Part shown: positions 11,230 to 22,596 of the stretch, one piece after another | How the letters are laid out: every line of letters starts with the position of its first letter | How positions within the stretch are numbered: position 1 is the stretch's first letter | Assembly: GCA_950295325.1 (NCBI GenBank) | Contig: OX485804.1 | Location: forward strand, 5,022,001 to 5,086,000 | Reading direction: 5' to 3' | Length of the DNA: 64,000 nt | DNA from: Polytrichum commune | Lineage: Eukaryota > Streptophyta > Polytrichopsida > Polytrichales > Polytrichaceae | The notes under the pieces: model-generated | The model's input: the letters and a program-made list of their open reading frames with translations, nothing else | Told to the model about the DNA's origin: nothing | Databases searched by the model: none | Made by a program: the position numbers and the translations under genes

Positions 11230-11602
11230 GGGCGCGCTTGGTTTTCCCGCGGGGTTGCGACATATCTCCGACGGACCCTGTGATGGAACATTCTATCTAG
11301 GTAAATGGTACTACTCAAGAAAACCAATTGACAAGCATGGATAAACTCAACACAAATTATAAGGCCAAAAATAATCCGAACCATCCAGTTGAAAAATTGG
11401 TATTAATGTAATTGGTGATATACATTTGGTGAATAATATACATTGTCGCAAAAAATATCTGTTGAAGTTAATGGAATCTATGCTAACAAAATTGTATCCA
11501 CCCGCCGGGCGAAGTCGAGGATTGAACTCGATAATATACACACGCCACGAAGGAGGCAGACAAGGAAGTTTTGGACGCGCGTCCGTAACGTGGGAGGCAT
11601 GC
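11230..11602 (-). other. Spacer between gene 1 and HAD gene (T1)
   Basis: About 370 bp with no coding signal of its own. It probably includes the last intron of gene 1, the end of that gene, and the HAD promoter. It contains a palindrome at 11573-11584. Confidence 0.5.
11573..11584. repeat. Palindrome downstream of gene 1 exon d
   Basis: Perfect core GGACGCGCGTCC within TTGGACGCGCGTCCGTAAC. If GAAGAG|GTAATC at 11618/11617 is used as a donor, as in T2, this copy is intronic as well. Confidence 0.7.
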
Positions 11603-14600
11603 TCAAAGGTTGATTACCTCTTCAAGGGCGAGGTCCGCGCCAGCAGTGCCTCCCTCACCTGGCCCCGTCATGGGCACAAGATCCGGACGCGCGTCCGCAA
11701 AATTGTCCAGATCTTCGACCACCAACAAGGTGTCTCCAGCCGCTTGCGACCCTTGAGTATCCACGTAAGGCTGATCCTCGTCTGTGGAGTCTTGGCTGCC
11801 CCGCATATGTACATCTTCATCGCCGATGGGGGCATTGCCTTCATTGACATCTGTCTCGGCGGCACCCGCCATGTCACGTGCCGGTATCTCCTCCACTCCT
11901 GTAGGATGAGAGGAGGGCTCCTCTGGAGTGGCGACAACAAGGGGAGAGGGCGGGACAATCAACGCGGGGGCTGGATAAGCATGCTCGGGTATATACACCG
12001 CATGGCTACTAGACGGAGGCCGCATGAGAGTGGGGGGCATAGACATGACGGCATCGGGAGCTGTATAGACTACAGGGGGTCTTGCCTGCAAGCTCTGCAT
12101 CAGGCTCATAAATTGTTGACTTTGGGCCAAGAACTGTTGATTTTGGGCCATGAGATCGGCGTGCCTTCGAGCAGACTCCAACCTAGCTTGCTCCATCTCA
12201 GCTTGGATGGCGGCCATCTTTTTGGCGTGCTCCTCGTTAGCTTCTCGAAGCCGTTGGTCAAGCTCTTCCTTCATTCGCCTCTCCATCTTCTCGTCCAATT
12301 CGGACACTGACATCGGCTCTTTCTTCACCTTGCCAGGTTCCGTAGGCAAGGCAGAGATGGCATTGTGAATCCTAATCTCATCCTCGTCTTCATCGGAGAG
12401 CTCCAAGACCGCGCCTTCAGGGTATTCGTTGTATGGCGTCTTGTTCCTCTTTCGTCGACTCTCACGATATAGAGAGATATCAGGCCTCAATATCAACTCC
12501 AGCACATCCCTCCCCTCCATAGGGGGTAGATCTGAATGTTGAGATCCCCCTCCAGATGAAGCGGTGCATCCGCCTTCTGCCGCAAGGTCCACATCCTTCT
12601 CGGCCATAACTCCTGGAGCACGAGATGGACCCGCAGTTGAGGGAAATCCAACTCGAGAGGTGGGAGTCCCAAAAGGTGAGAGAACAGGGGTATGAGGGAC
12701 CCTTATCGGAGTGAAGTTCACGCGTGCCTCCTGCGCATCCGTGTCGTCTGTTCCCAGCAGGAAAGCACTTGGATTAATTGGGTCGCGAACAAGGCCGTGT
12801 AAAGGCTCCTGTGTGGAGGGTTGCGCTCTTGGGGAACTGGGATCTTGGTCCTCTTCAGGGTCTGTCTCCATTCCGGGCATTGCCTCTTCTCTAGAAGAAA
12901 GAGGCACAACAGGATGGGGTGTAAGGACGTCCATGATGTCCTGGATATCCATTTTGGAGGCCATTACCCTGTGAGTATGGGCGTCATCGTAGTCGGAATC
13001 CTGCACAAAAGAATTCACCTGCAAGCCAAGCATCTGGACCATAACAAGAAAATTAGATAAGAACAATAGTGGTGATTGCATATAAATGAGGCTAGATGTC
13101 AACACGTTATACGGACGCGCGTCCGTAAAACCACCACTCAAAAGTTGGACAATTTTACGGACGCACGGTCGTAAAATTCACATGCACCTGATACTGGGTT
13201 TTTACGGACGCGCGTCCGTAAAATAACTATGCAAAAGATAGGTGGGTTGAAAGACAAACAAATACTCACCAGTGCTGCATACATAAACTTCGTGCCTCCG
13301 AAGACGTTGTAAACTGTCTCACTCATGACAGTTAAAGCCTTCAAGACCCCTATATAAAAGTCCATCCGGAGCTCGAACGCCGGATAGATTGCATGCATTG
13401 TCTCCTCAACAAGCTCCTTGGGATGTGGTGGCGGCAACGAATAGACTTTCCTGAACACCTCGTGTGGTTTAATGGGCAATCGCCCAGTTGGGGAAGACTT
13501 GCGTGTTAAGAAATAAAGCTGCACAGCTCCCACTTGCTTCACCCCCCTTGCCTCTTGAATGAAAGTGATCCCTTCTGTCTTCGCTGGGATGTAGGTGCTG
13601 TGGTACATATCGTATTCGAGGTCCATCGTTGATGTGTACAGATGGACAATGGATGTGGACCTCTCTTGCTCTACAATCCATAACCACACATGAGGCTCGA
13701 AGAGGGCAGGCGAGCGATAGCTCTTGAAGGCTTTTAAGAAGGGCTCGTAGAAGGGTGCTCCCGCAACGTCTTGCTTCCATGCTCCGGGAATTGCACGAAA
13801 ATCAAAAATGGCGAAAGGGCAACCCCTGGGGTCATCTCTCACAGAGGCTCTTGAAGCATGGGTGTCCCATGCGCCGAACTTCATGCCCTTTGCGACCGTG
13901 CAGAATCTTGCAAACCCTCCAAATTTCGCGTTCTTTTTCCTATCGAGAAAGTGAACATACAACCCTGCCTCCCTCTCGTCGATGGATCCCTTCTTTTCGT
14001 TCCTTCTGGATCGTTGGGCAAGGAAGGATGATGCCCCTCTTATCAAAGCTCGCATTGAGACGCCATTGATGTGGTATTCACCCTTCAGCTTCCTCCAATT
14101 CTCCCACACGATCTCACCATCACTATTAATGAGGTTGTGGGTGGGTAGCAATTTGCTAATCTCCCTTACAGCCATGGTCTTCTTCTTTCTGTAATCGCAC
14201 CATTCCTTAATGTGGTACGTGGATGGCTTCATGTGCTTCGGCCGCTTCAGAAAGATTTTGGGATAGGGCAAAGTTCTTCTAGGAGTTTCTAGAAGAATGT
14301 GTTCTGCTGCCCTGTACAGCTCCGAGTCCATCAATCCTTGGAGGGGACGAAAGAACTCTCGCAGGATTGGTGGTACCTTAACTTTTGAGTCGCTCTTGTA
14401 GGTGTTCTCCGTATCTGGATTGACAAGGTCGCCGTTGTTGTGGGCATCGAAAAGTCGCAACCATATTGACCACGTCTCTTCTGTTGCAGTGATGAGCTTG
14501 AGTTCGCCTTTTAATTCATGCACTGTTTTCATGCCGCTTGTCTTCATGTCTATACTCGAGAACTTTGTCAATATGGCATTGCTGAATGTCTGCAAGAGGC

Positions 14601-16011
14601 GCGAATTGCAAGAAATCAGAACATTGAATTCAGTACAAATTAAATTCAAATATTTGAATCAGTGGGAGGAGAAGGGCCACATTTACGGACGCACGTCCGT
14701 AAATCTATTTGAGTAACATACCTGCCATTTTGGGTTCTTCACGACAGCATTATCTCTTTCTTTTGGGGGACATTCGTGCTCCACCCACAAGGTCCTCCCA
14801 GCCACGATGTTGGCTGCCCATGAAGCCTCGAACTGCCTCACTTTATTCCCCTGGTTCATGAAGGCAGATATTGCTATGAGTTGGTTCGAGTCCTTGGAAT
14901 GCACGACGAATGCCTTCCAATATCGGATTGTCTCCTTTAATGGGCTTTTCCACTCGTCGTCTTCAAGGAGAGCTTTTGCAGCCATTACACTATGTTGGCC
15001 GTCGACAATGTAGAACTCTCCATTCTTGAGAATCGGCCAATTTTTTTCGTTGACTTCAACGATAGGATCCTTTGGTGTCACACAAATGGTTTGCCTGTCA
15101 AACTTGGGGTTGTTCATGATGTTGTTCATTTGCCACCATACACCGCTTTCTTCTTTTGCTCTGGTATTCATACTTTCGGTGCCCTTGTGGCATTTGTAGA
15201 CGTCTACTTCGAAAGTAAAATACCTGCCAAGGGGCCAGCATCCCTTCGTCTTCTCATCGAACTCTTGGAATATTTTTGTTGAGAGTTCGGCGTCAGGGCG
15301 TTGACCCTTTTTGAGGAGTGGAGCGACAGTCGGTGTAGAGCTGACATCCGGACCCTCTGTTAGTCCAGAGTCCATCTGCGAGTGAGAGCGTTTACTCGCC
15401 TGTCTGCTCCCTCTTTATGCACCACTCTGCGAGGGCCTTGAGGATTCCGGCACTAGTTTAGGCACACGCTTGGGTCGTTCAGGAACGATTTGTTTTTTCT
15501 TATCTTTCCCCTTTCTGGCCTCTAGCAAGGCTCTATTTACTCTTGTTACATTGTTCAAGAGTCGTCCAAGCCACTTACCCGTCCAAGGTGCATTGCATGC
15601 ATAGTCTTGGAACTCCGTCTGGAGATTGAAGCAAGCCGCATCTGTACTAGCATTCTCACACTCATTTTTGTTGAAGGGGTGGTAGGATTCGTGCAAAATG
15701 AAAGTGACCCGATCTTCTTTCTTCTCAAGGTCTATTACTACATAATCCCCTTGTGCCACTGCACACTCTACTGTCCACGATTTAAGCTTTATCCACTTCT
15801 CAGCTTCATCTATGTCCGTCTTCATTTGATATGCAAATCTAAGCACAAATATTTCTTTCTCGTCCTTTTCTACCAATACTGTCCAATTATCCACAATTTC
15901 ATCTTGTGGCTTGTAATGGTCGTTGGGACTTATGTCTTTGATGGCTTCTGGTAGCGGAGGAATGAGAGCTTCTGCGAACATCTCAATTGCATGTCTCTTT
16001 TTAGATGCCAT
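11603..16011 (-). CDS. T1 gene 1: large protein with ParB/DGQHR-like motif and acidic coiled-coil C-terminus
   Basis: Multi-exon gene; exons read from right to left at 16011-14722, 14589-13270 and 13033-about 11619, all joined in phase 0 by GT-AG introns, giving about 1,340 residues. ATG at 16009-16011 follows an intron-like TTTGCAG. An in-frame TAA at 15415-15417 interrupts an otherwise continuous first block. Near residue 336 FYIVDGQHSVMAAKAL resembles the DGxH motif of ParB/sulfiredoxin-like folds. The middle block (about 431-870) is the part best conserved with T2 (YPKIFLKRPKH, RGCPFAIFDFRAIPGA, VWLWIVEQ, TVYNVFGG). The last block has acidic VLELSDEDEDE, then VKKEP and a Glu/Lys-rich coiled coil (about 1100-1185). 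The overall family is not known to me. Conservation with T2 suggests past selection on the protein. Confidence 0.7.
11684..11697. repeat. Palindrome inside gene 1 exon d
   Basis: Perfect 14-bp CGGACGCGCGTCCG, read in gene 1 as part of FADARPD. This is the only clear exonic copy in T1. Confidence 0.75.
13034..13269 (-). other. Intron c-d of T1 gene 1 with three palindromes
   Basis: 236-bp phase 0 intron, donor CTG|GTGAGT and acceptor TCCAG, whose position agrees with T2. A downstream alternative acceptor TTGCAG at 13019 is also in phase. Palindrome copies lie at 13200-13223 (24 bp, perfect), 13153-13176 (imperfect) and 13110-13127 (18 bp, perfect). Confidence 0.8.
14590..14721 (-). other. Intron b-c of T1 gene 1 with palindrome
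   Basis: 132-bp phase 0 intron, donor CAG|GTATGT and acceptor CTTGCAG. It contains a 24-bp palindrome with one central mismatch pair at 14681-14704, starting 17 nt inside the donor. Confidence 0.8.
14722..15375 (-). other. ParB/DGQHR-like region of T1 gene 1
   Basis: This block encodes the segment from MDSGLTEG to NPKWQ. The central strand-turn motif ILKNGEFYIVDGQHSVMAAK is followed by helix-like sequence with a Trp and charged residues. In the ParB/Srx superfamily a DG-x-H-R motif sits at the active or nucleotide-binding site; here the Arg is Ser. The match rests on one motif, so a structural comparison would be decisive. Confidence 0.35.
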
Positions 16012-16065
16012 CTGCAAATGATAAGATAGATAAGTTAGAATTCTTGGCAAAAGATATAGATCATA

Positions 16066-16089
16066 CTTTACGAACGCGCGTTCGTAAAG
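16066..16089. repeat. Palindrome upstream of gene 1 ATG
   Basis: 24-bp perfect palindrome with core ACGAACGCGCGTTCGT, the variant typical of T2. It lies 55 bp upstream of the likely start codon in what looks like a leader intron. Confidence 0.85.
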
Positions 16090-16191
16090 TTTTCCAAATT
16101 GTCTCAATTACATTTTTGGATCCAAATGAAAAGATACATTTCTTCCAAATACGCATAACGCGTATATTATATACTCAAATATCTCTATAAG

Positions 16192-16795
16192 TTACGGACG
16201 CGCGTCCGTAAACTTCGCAAAGATAGTATGGTGGTAAATATCAATGTATTCAAGTTACGGTTAATATTTTTTTGAGAGTCTTGTTTCACACCTACATTTT
16301 TTTGAGAGTCTTGTTTCTCACCTACACAAAGATCCACAAAGTTTACGGACGCGCGTCCGTAAACTTTGAGTATTATAAAGGCTATTTTAATATGCCTAAT
16401 ATTACAATATTTGGCTTCGTTTGCGTAATATGTTGTTTGAGAGGCTTGTCTCTCACCTACACAAAGATCCACAAAGTTTACGGACGCGCGTCCGTAAACT
16501 TTGAGTATTATAAAGGTTATTTTAATATGCCTAATATTACAATATTTGGCTTCGTTTGCGTAATATGCGGTTTGAGAGTCTTGTTTCTCACCTACACAAA
16601 GATCCACAAAGTTTACGGACGCGCGTCCGTAAACTTTGAGTATTATAAAGGCTATTTTAATATGCCTAATATTACAATATTTGGCTTCGTTTGCGTAATA
16701 TGTTGTTTGAGAGGCTTGTCTCTCACCTACACAAAGATCCACAAAGTTTACGGACGCGCGTCCGTAAACTTTGAGGATTATAAAGGCTATTGTAA
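16192..16795. repeat. 135-bp tandem array with palindromes, upstream of gene 1
   Basis: A single 20-bp palindrome at 16192-16211 is followed by units spaced exactly 135 bp, each holding a 32-bp perfect palindrome: 16337-16368, 16472-16503, 16607-16638 and 16742-16773. The rest of each unit (CTCACCTACACAAAGATCC and an AT-rich segment with TATGCCTAATATT) is almost identical between units. Both strands are open across the array only because the palindrome reads VYGRASVN in either direction. The array ends about 180 bp upstream of gene 1's first mapped exon. Confidence 0.92.
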
Positions 16796-18159
16796 TGTTT
16801 GCGTATTCCAATGTTTTCATTAATGCTCCGTGTTTTTCGGGACTTTACCTTGTCGTCCAATATGGTTTTGCCCTCCAAATAAGAATGCAATCTTACTTCA
16901 CTGCAATAGCAAACACTGCACTGCAGATTGACAACATAAGGCACTTTCAGAACACTGACATGTCCATAACTAAATGATTCTTAGAATGTAGCCATAGACA
17001 AAGTACTAAACAAATTCAGAATTCCTTGAAACTGGAATCTCACATTCTGTCATGCTAACCTTAAGCCCTAAACCACAACAACCCAAAATTGCAATCATAC
17101 AAAATGCAATTGCAATGTTCTAAAAAACTTACCTTTCTAGAGTGTTTGCTCCTAAACCACAACTAGCTACTCCTGCTGCAGCTAATACCAACTGCAAATG
17201 AACAATAAAATTGAGGTCAGAAACCTCTAGTAATTCAATGTGCACATGCATGATTCAACATTGAGAACTACTCAAAAAAAGTTGCTCATAAATCATATTC
17301 ATGCAACACAAGTGAAAGGAAACTATTGATTTGTATGCAAAAAATATAATGAACTACATGGTGAAGCTACAACTGAAACCCTAATGAGCAACATCTGAAA
17401 CACTAATTACCCTTGCAACAACTGAGATCAACAACTGAAAACAACCTAATGAGCAGTAGCAAGCAACAATGAGCATCCTAATGATCTAATGAGCAGCAAG
17501 CAAGCAAGCAGCAAACAAAACTTACTAATGAGCTAATGAGCTAATAAGCAAATGAGCAGCAAACAAGGAGAACTTACTCTAGCTCTGACGCGCGTCAGCA
17601 ATTGACCAATAAGAATGAGTTTTGCATTGTGAGGAAAGAGAAGCAAGACCAGCAAGGGAAGCAAGAGAAGAGAGAGAAGAAAGTGAAGATAAGGGTAAGA
17701 AGCAAGAGAAACAAGAGAAGAAAGTGAAGAGAAGCAAAAGAAGCAAAAGAAGATGAGCAGATGAGCAAGAGAAGATGAGCAAGAGAAGATGAGCAAGAGC
17801 AGATGAGCAAATGAGCAAGAGAAGCAAGAGCAGATGAGCAAGAGAAACAAGAGAAACAAGAGCTGCAAGAGAAGGAAGCAAAAGCACGAAGAGGAGGGCA
17901 AAAGGGAGCTGGTGTACTTTGAAACCCTATAACCCTAAAGCAAGAGAAGCAAGAGCAACAGTAGAAGGAACGGAAGGAAGAGATGATAGAGAAGGAAGGA
18001 AAAGCACGAAGAGCGAGGGCGAAAGGGTGCTGGAGTACTTGGAACCCTAAAACAATGGCGTGCCTCCACGTGTCCCTACCCCAAACGTCGCGCCCAATCG
18101 CCGGCCTATACCCTTACGTGGCATCACCCTACTGGTCTATATTTGGTATTGAAATAGGG
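16796..18159. other. AT-rich and purine-rich region upstream of gene 1
   Basis: No gene seen. 17440-18000 is low-complexity sequence built on AGCAAGAGAAG and GATGAGCAA, which yields meaningless Leu/Ser-rich frames on the minus strand. A 14-bp palindrome CTGACGCGCGTCAG lies at 17585-17598. The gene 1 promoter probably lies here, but I cannot place it. Confidence 0.6.
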
Positions 18160-18683
18160 GTTTAATTTATACTTAGTTTGGTGATTTTATTATCATATTA
18201 TGTCATAATAACATCTTATGTTTATGCTAAGGCAAGTTAAAAGTCACACTAAATGTCACTCTAAATATAAAATGAGCCATCTCGTTGCCTCTTCTCTTCA
18301 CTTTTGATAATGAGTGAAATATTCATACGAGCTCTAGAAAGTATTCATTATTTTAGGAAATTATATTAGGGTGTGAGGTTGAGTAAATTATTATGTCATT
18401 GTCAACAATTAAATGACATCAATAATAATAATAATATCATTTTGGAACTCCAAACAATGAGAGAAACTAACTACAATTTCTAGTGTGGCCTCTATGGAGA
18501 GTGGGGGAGCACCTTTCATTAAAACCTAGAATCACGTGCGTTCACTGCATACTCTAAAAACCCCCTAATATATACAAGTGATTTTTTGTGAAATGAAGTA
18601 ATACACATACAATTGCAACAATAAATATACAAGCGACAATATGTATACACAAAAAAACATTCATTCATATATATTAGTCATTA
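18160..18683. other. AT-rich intergenic sequence
   Basis: No gene seen. There is an AAT microsatellite near 18420-18436. The last eight bases (18676-18683) are the left target duplication of the next element. Confidence 0.6.
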
Positions 18684-19003
18684 CTCGGGGGGGCAGTGTG
18701 TTAAAAAAATAAGGATATAGGGGGGTATTACTTTCAATTCTCTTATTTTTTTCACATGCTATCATTATATAAATTTCTACTTTGGGTTAATAGAAAAATG
18801 GCTTGCATTACTTATAATTCCAAATTACCAATTATTCCATACCCTATACTACTTTAAAGATGTCCAGTGCCATTTTTGATACCCTATATTACTCTTAAGT
18901 CCATAATTTTATAATTTTTTGCCCCCATGTTTTTAAAATACCCTATCATTTGTTTGCACGTATATTGCTACTCCAACCAATGACTGCCCCCCCCCCCCCC
19001 GAG
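18684..19003. mobile_element. Small non-autonomous hAT-like element (320 bp)
   Basis: The ends are inverted: left CTCGGGGGGGCAGT, right ACTG-C(14)-GAG. The flanks are a perfect 8-bp duplication AGTCATTA at 18676-18683 and 19004-19011. An 8-bp duplication is typical of the hAT superfamily. The interior is AT-rich and noncoding. Confidence 0.8.
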
Positions 19004-19011
19004 AGTCATTA

Positions 19012-21470
19012 ACATAAGTATACAAATGCAATTATTGTCTCTAAGTCTACCATGGAATGATCAATAAGATCATATGTCCACTTGTTGTTAGCCCCTTTTG
19101 ATACCAACATAAACCAATCTCCACGTTTGATGGACGGTCCATCAAGTCAAATGGATCCCTATACTCCACCCAACGATTACCAAACTTCCTCCGCATCCTA
19201 TAAACTCTCCCAACAAACCAAACCTTATGAAAACTTATCCAATATGAACACTTATGATATATAGTATAGTAACAATACCATACAAGTACAATTATTCTAT
19301 ACTTTTTAAAGGCCTTCCATATATGTACGTAACTATAAATTATAACATGTATACCATATGTATATGCAATACGGCAAGGTCCAAATCAATACCCCTCCTG
19401 TGCACTCACGTATAACTCGTACATGTTTAGTACAGTGCACCCCCCGAGCTATGGAGGGGACTCTATATTTCGAGAATAGTAATAATATTCAATAAAAGGA
19501 TGTCTTGTTGATTAACTTCAGTATAAGAATTCTTTTTCTTCTCAAAGGTGGGATTCAAATGCAATTGGGGCAATATACCAATTGGCCACAAATTCTCATG
19601 AAACTTTGCCAAGAAATACTTGTGAATCCCTCAATTATCGCAATAAGTTGTGAAACGCAATTAACAAAACCGAAACATCGAGATATGGGGAGAATTCATA
19701 TGCTTGTAATACCTTAAACAACATTACGGATTAATTCAATCCCTCCACACATAGGTCTAAGCTTGTATTAAAACAAAATGCATGGGTATGTGTTGAATGT
19801 ACATCCCTCTTGTACATTAAACAACCTTTCGGATCCATCCAATCCTTCCACACATAGGCCTCAGCTTGTATTATCGCTTATAAGTAGTAGCAAACTTGTT
19901 TATATTTGGAGTTTTCTTTCGGTGGTGAGTTGTGTTTAGGACTCGATTATAGAATACCAATATACGATCTTCAAAACCTTTCATCAAAAGTATATGTTTA
20001 AAGCAAATGGTTTAAAGCCAAAGAAAGATTTAAAAAAATGAAAGGTAAGGTTACCCCTAAATTTGCTTCACATTTGAAATGTTTATGGTTTTATTTTACA
20101 AAATTTAAAGGTAGTCATATAGTTTTGAATTACTTCCACTTAAGGCTACACATGTATTGGGAGTTATTAAGTTAACCATGCGTACCGTATGTCGTTGTGT
20201 TTGTTCAGGGGTGGGTGGTTATAGGGTATAGGGTATAGGGTATAGGATTTAGGGTACCACGTATGAACTAATGAGAGTATCCCCCTTCTGTCACCAACTT
20301 AAAATTGCTTGCCTTTATAATATTTGGATACCCTACCCTCCCCTTCTCTCCATTATGCTTTGTTGGGCTCATAATGTTACTTAGAACAACAACTGCTATT
20401 GTTTGAGTCAATATTGTAGATAATGTACATGGGGTACTAAAAATTGTTTTTTGTCTCACGTATAGTACATTAAGAATGCTAGTATTATTTTTTTTGAAAT
20501 AAATGTTGATGTATTGAAGGGGGCCCTAAGGTTAAGAGAGGAAATTGAGAATATTGATTTTAAAGCAACCCATTGTGCCTATGACAATAGATGTGCTATT
20601 TTCATGGCATCTAGGCGCTCAAAGTTTGTGTACGTATTAATATAATTATGTATAGGTGTGTAAAAGTGGGTAAATTAAACGGGTTGGATGGTAGGGTGGT
20701 GGCAAATGTAATTACTAGTTTAAATGCTAGATGAGAGGAGATAACATGATATTGGAGTGAATATCATTACATCGTATGCAAAACAATAAAATAGATGCTA
20801 GTTTAATTTTGAATGACACGTATTTTTATACTCCATGTACTATTGTTGTTGTTGTGGTTGATGTTTCACACGACACTATAATTTTCTGTCTCCTAGTTCT
20901 ACAATGACCTCTCAATATTAGGTACTTCAATATTATAAACCACCCCTCAACAATGTTCAATGCTCATATATTATTAGCCTATTTTCTTTGTTGTCCACCA
21001 TAAATACGTAGATGCCTTTTGCTTTGTCATTATGTGGACTCATCGTCTATGCATGTTGTCCACTATGAATACACATTCCATTGTAAGGCTGGCACACGGA
21101 ATGTAGTAATGTTAGGTTTTTATTTATAGGACGTAGATGGTGGCTAGTATCCTATGTTGGAAAACGGATCCAAGGGAAACGATCAGTACTTAAGGGGACA
21201 CCCCTCCACCAAGGGACTCTTTTTGCATCTCAGATGTGGGTTGCGCTGCTTGGACCCTTGTAGTGTTCTGGATGTTTATTTCGTGCAGGTACAGATCCTA
21301 TTGCAATGGACCTTTTATACCCTAAACACTAAATTCCAAGCCATAAACCCATTAGTGGAGCCAATTTTTATGTGGATTGCACTGTCTGGATCCTTATAGT
21401 GATTGATTTTTGTTTATGGCAAGTATCGTTCCTGGTGAAATGGTCCTATTATGGCGCCGCAAATCACGGA
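19012..21470. other. AT-rich intergenic region
   Basis: About 2.5 kb without a supported gene. It contains a short TATAGGG-type repeat at about 20219-20247 and, at 21225-21450, two diverged copies of a roughly 130-bp repeat (GGATTGCACTGTCTGGATCC and its relative) that lead into the palindrome array. Confidence 0.6.
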
Positions 21471-21875
21471 GGTTTACGGACGTGCGTCCGTAAACCTTAA
21501 ACCTCTTGCTTGGTTGGATATCTATTTATGTGAGAATTGCACTTGAGCTATTTCATGTACATTGAGGTTTACGGACGCGCGTCCGTAAACCTTAAACCTC
21601 TTGCTTGATTGGATATGTATTTCTGTGAGAATTATACTTGAGTTATTTCATTTACATTGAGGTTTACGGACGCGCGTCCGTAAACCTTAAACCTCTTGCT
21701 TGATTGGATATCTATTGTTGTGAGAATTATACTTCAGCTATTTCATGTACATTAAGGTTTACGGACGCGCGTCCGTAAACCTTTAACCTCTTCCTTGATT
21801 GGATATCTATTGCAGTGAGAATTATACTTGACCTATTTCATCTACATTGAGGTTTACGGACGCGCGTCCGTAAAC
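21471..21875. repeat. 95-bp tandem array with palindromes, upstream of DUF7869 gene
   Basis: Five units at a spacing of 95-96 bp, each with the palindrome: 21471-21496 (one central mismatch pair), 21565-21592, 21660-21687, 21754-21783 and 21852-21875. The flanks extend symmetry to 24-30 bp (AGGTTT/AAACCT). Between palindromes the unit reads CTTGCTTGATTGGATATCTA, then TTTCATGTACATTGAGG. Its spacer is unrelated to that of the 135-bp array, so the palindrome is the shared element. Confidence 0.92.
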
Positions 21876-22032
21876 TTTTGCACCTTTTTGTTCCATTGTT
21901 CGGTATTGCACCTGAGCTGACATCATGACCACTTGCCATGTATAGTATACCAACGAGACTGTATTGTCATGAAAATTTTCTGGCTCACGTCCAGTAACCT
22001 AAACCTATTTGTGCTAGTAATGAGGTACAGAG

Positions 22033-22515
22033 AGGTTTACGGACGCGCATCCGTAAACCTGCAAACCTTTGGTTCCATACTTTTCACTATGTGCCATGTA
22101 GAATATTACATTGAGACTGTACGGTCAATGGAGGTATAAGATCCCTAAACCCTAAGCTTACATCACCCTATGTGTCATAGTATAATATTTTGACATTCAT
22201 AATACACAGTAGGAACCTGGCACCTGGACATCTTGGTTTCCTAAACCTCTGTGTGTCTTGCACAACACTGACTTTTGACATTCGGATGTTTGCGGACGCA
22301 CGTCCGTATACCTATGTTGTATAGTTTGCGAAAACATTTGCACATGATATTGACCTCTTTGACCACGAAGAAATTTACGGGTGCGCGCCCATAAAACTGT
22401 CATGTTTTTGTTGTCTGGACCTTTCCGCCGACTATGAACAAATAAAGACATATGTATGCGCGTGCTTGCACTGATAATGTTGTTACATGGAGATATACGT
22501 ACGCGCGTTCGTATA
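22033..22515. repeat. Dispersed decayed palindromes upstream of DUF7869 gene
   Basis: Copies at 22033-22060 (one mismatch pair), 22290-22309, 22373-22395 (variant ACGGGTGCGCGCCCA) and 22494-22515 (TATACGTACGCGCGTTCGTATA, one mismatch). They lie between the array and the start codon. Confidence 0.8.
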
Positions 22516-22596
22516 CCAATGTGTCTTTGTTTCCAGGCCATGAAATCCACTATTGTTGACATTGTGTTTCATTGACAATAAGCGTTAGGACTATCC

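Noticed and set aside
11426-12310. 294-codon plus-strand frame
   Set aside because: It lies antisense to exon d of gene 1, which has a conserved homologue on the minus strand in T2.
16192-16795. CRISPR-like regular repeats
   Set aside because: The units are whole 135-bp tandem copies with identical spacers in a eukaryotic context, without cas genes.
16185-16823. Long open frames on both strands over the palindrome array
   Set aside because: They exist only because the 135-bp unit has no stops and the palindrome reads VYGRASVN on both strands. There is no start context or conservation as a protein.
17533-17901. Leu/Ser/Cys-rich minus-strand frames
   Set aside because: They come from purine-rich simple sequence and have no conserved motif.
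20219-20247. Interstitial telomere
   Set aside because: The unit is TATAGGG over only a few copies, not the TTTAGGG plant telomere repeat.
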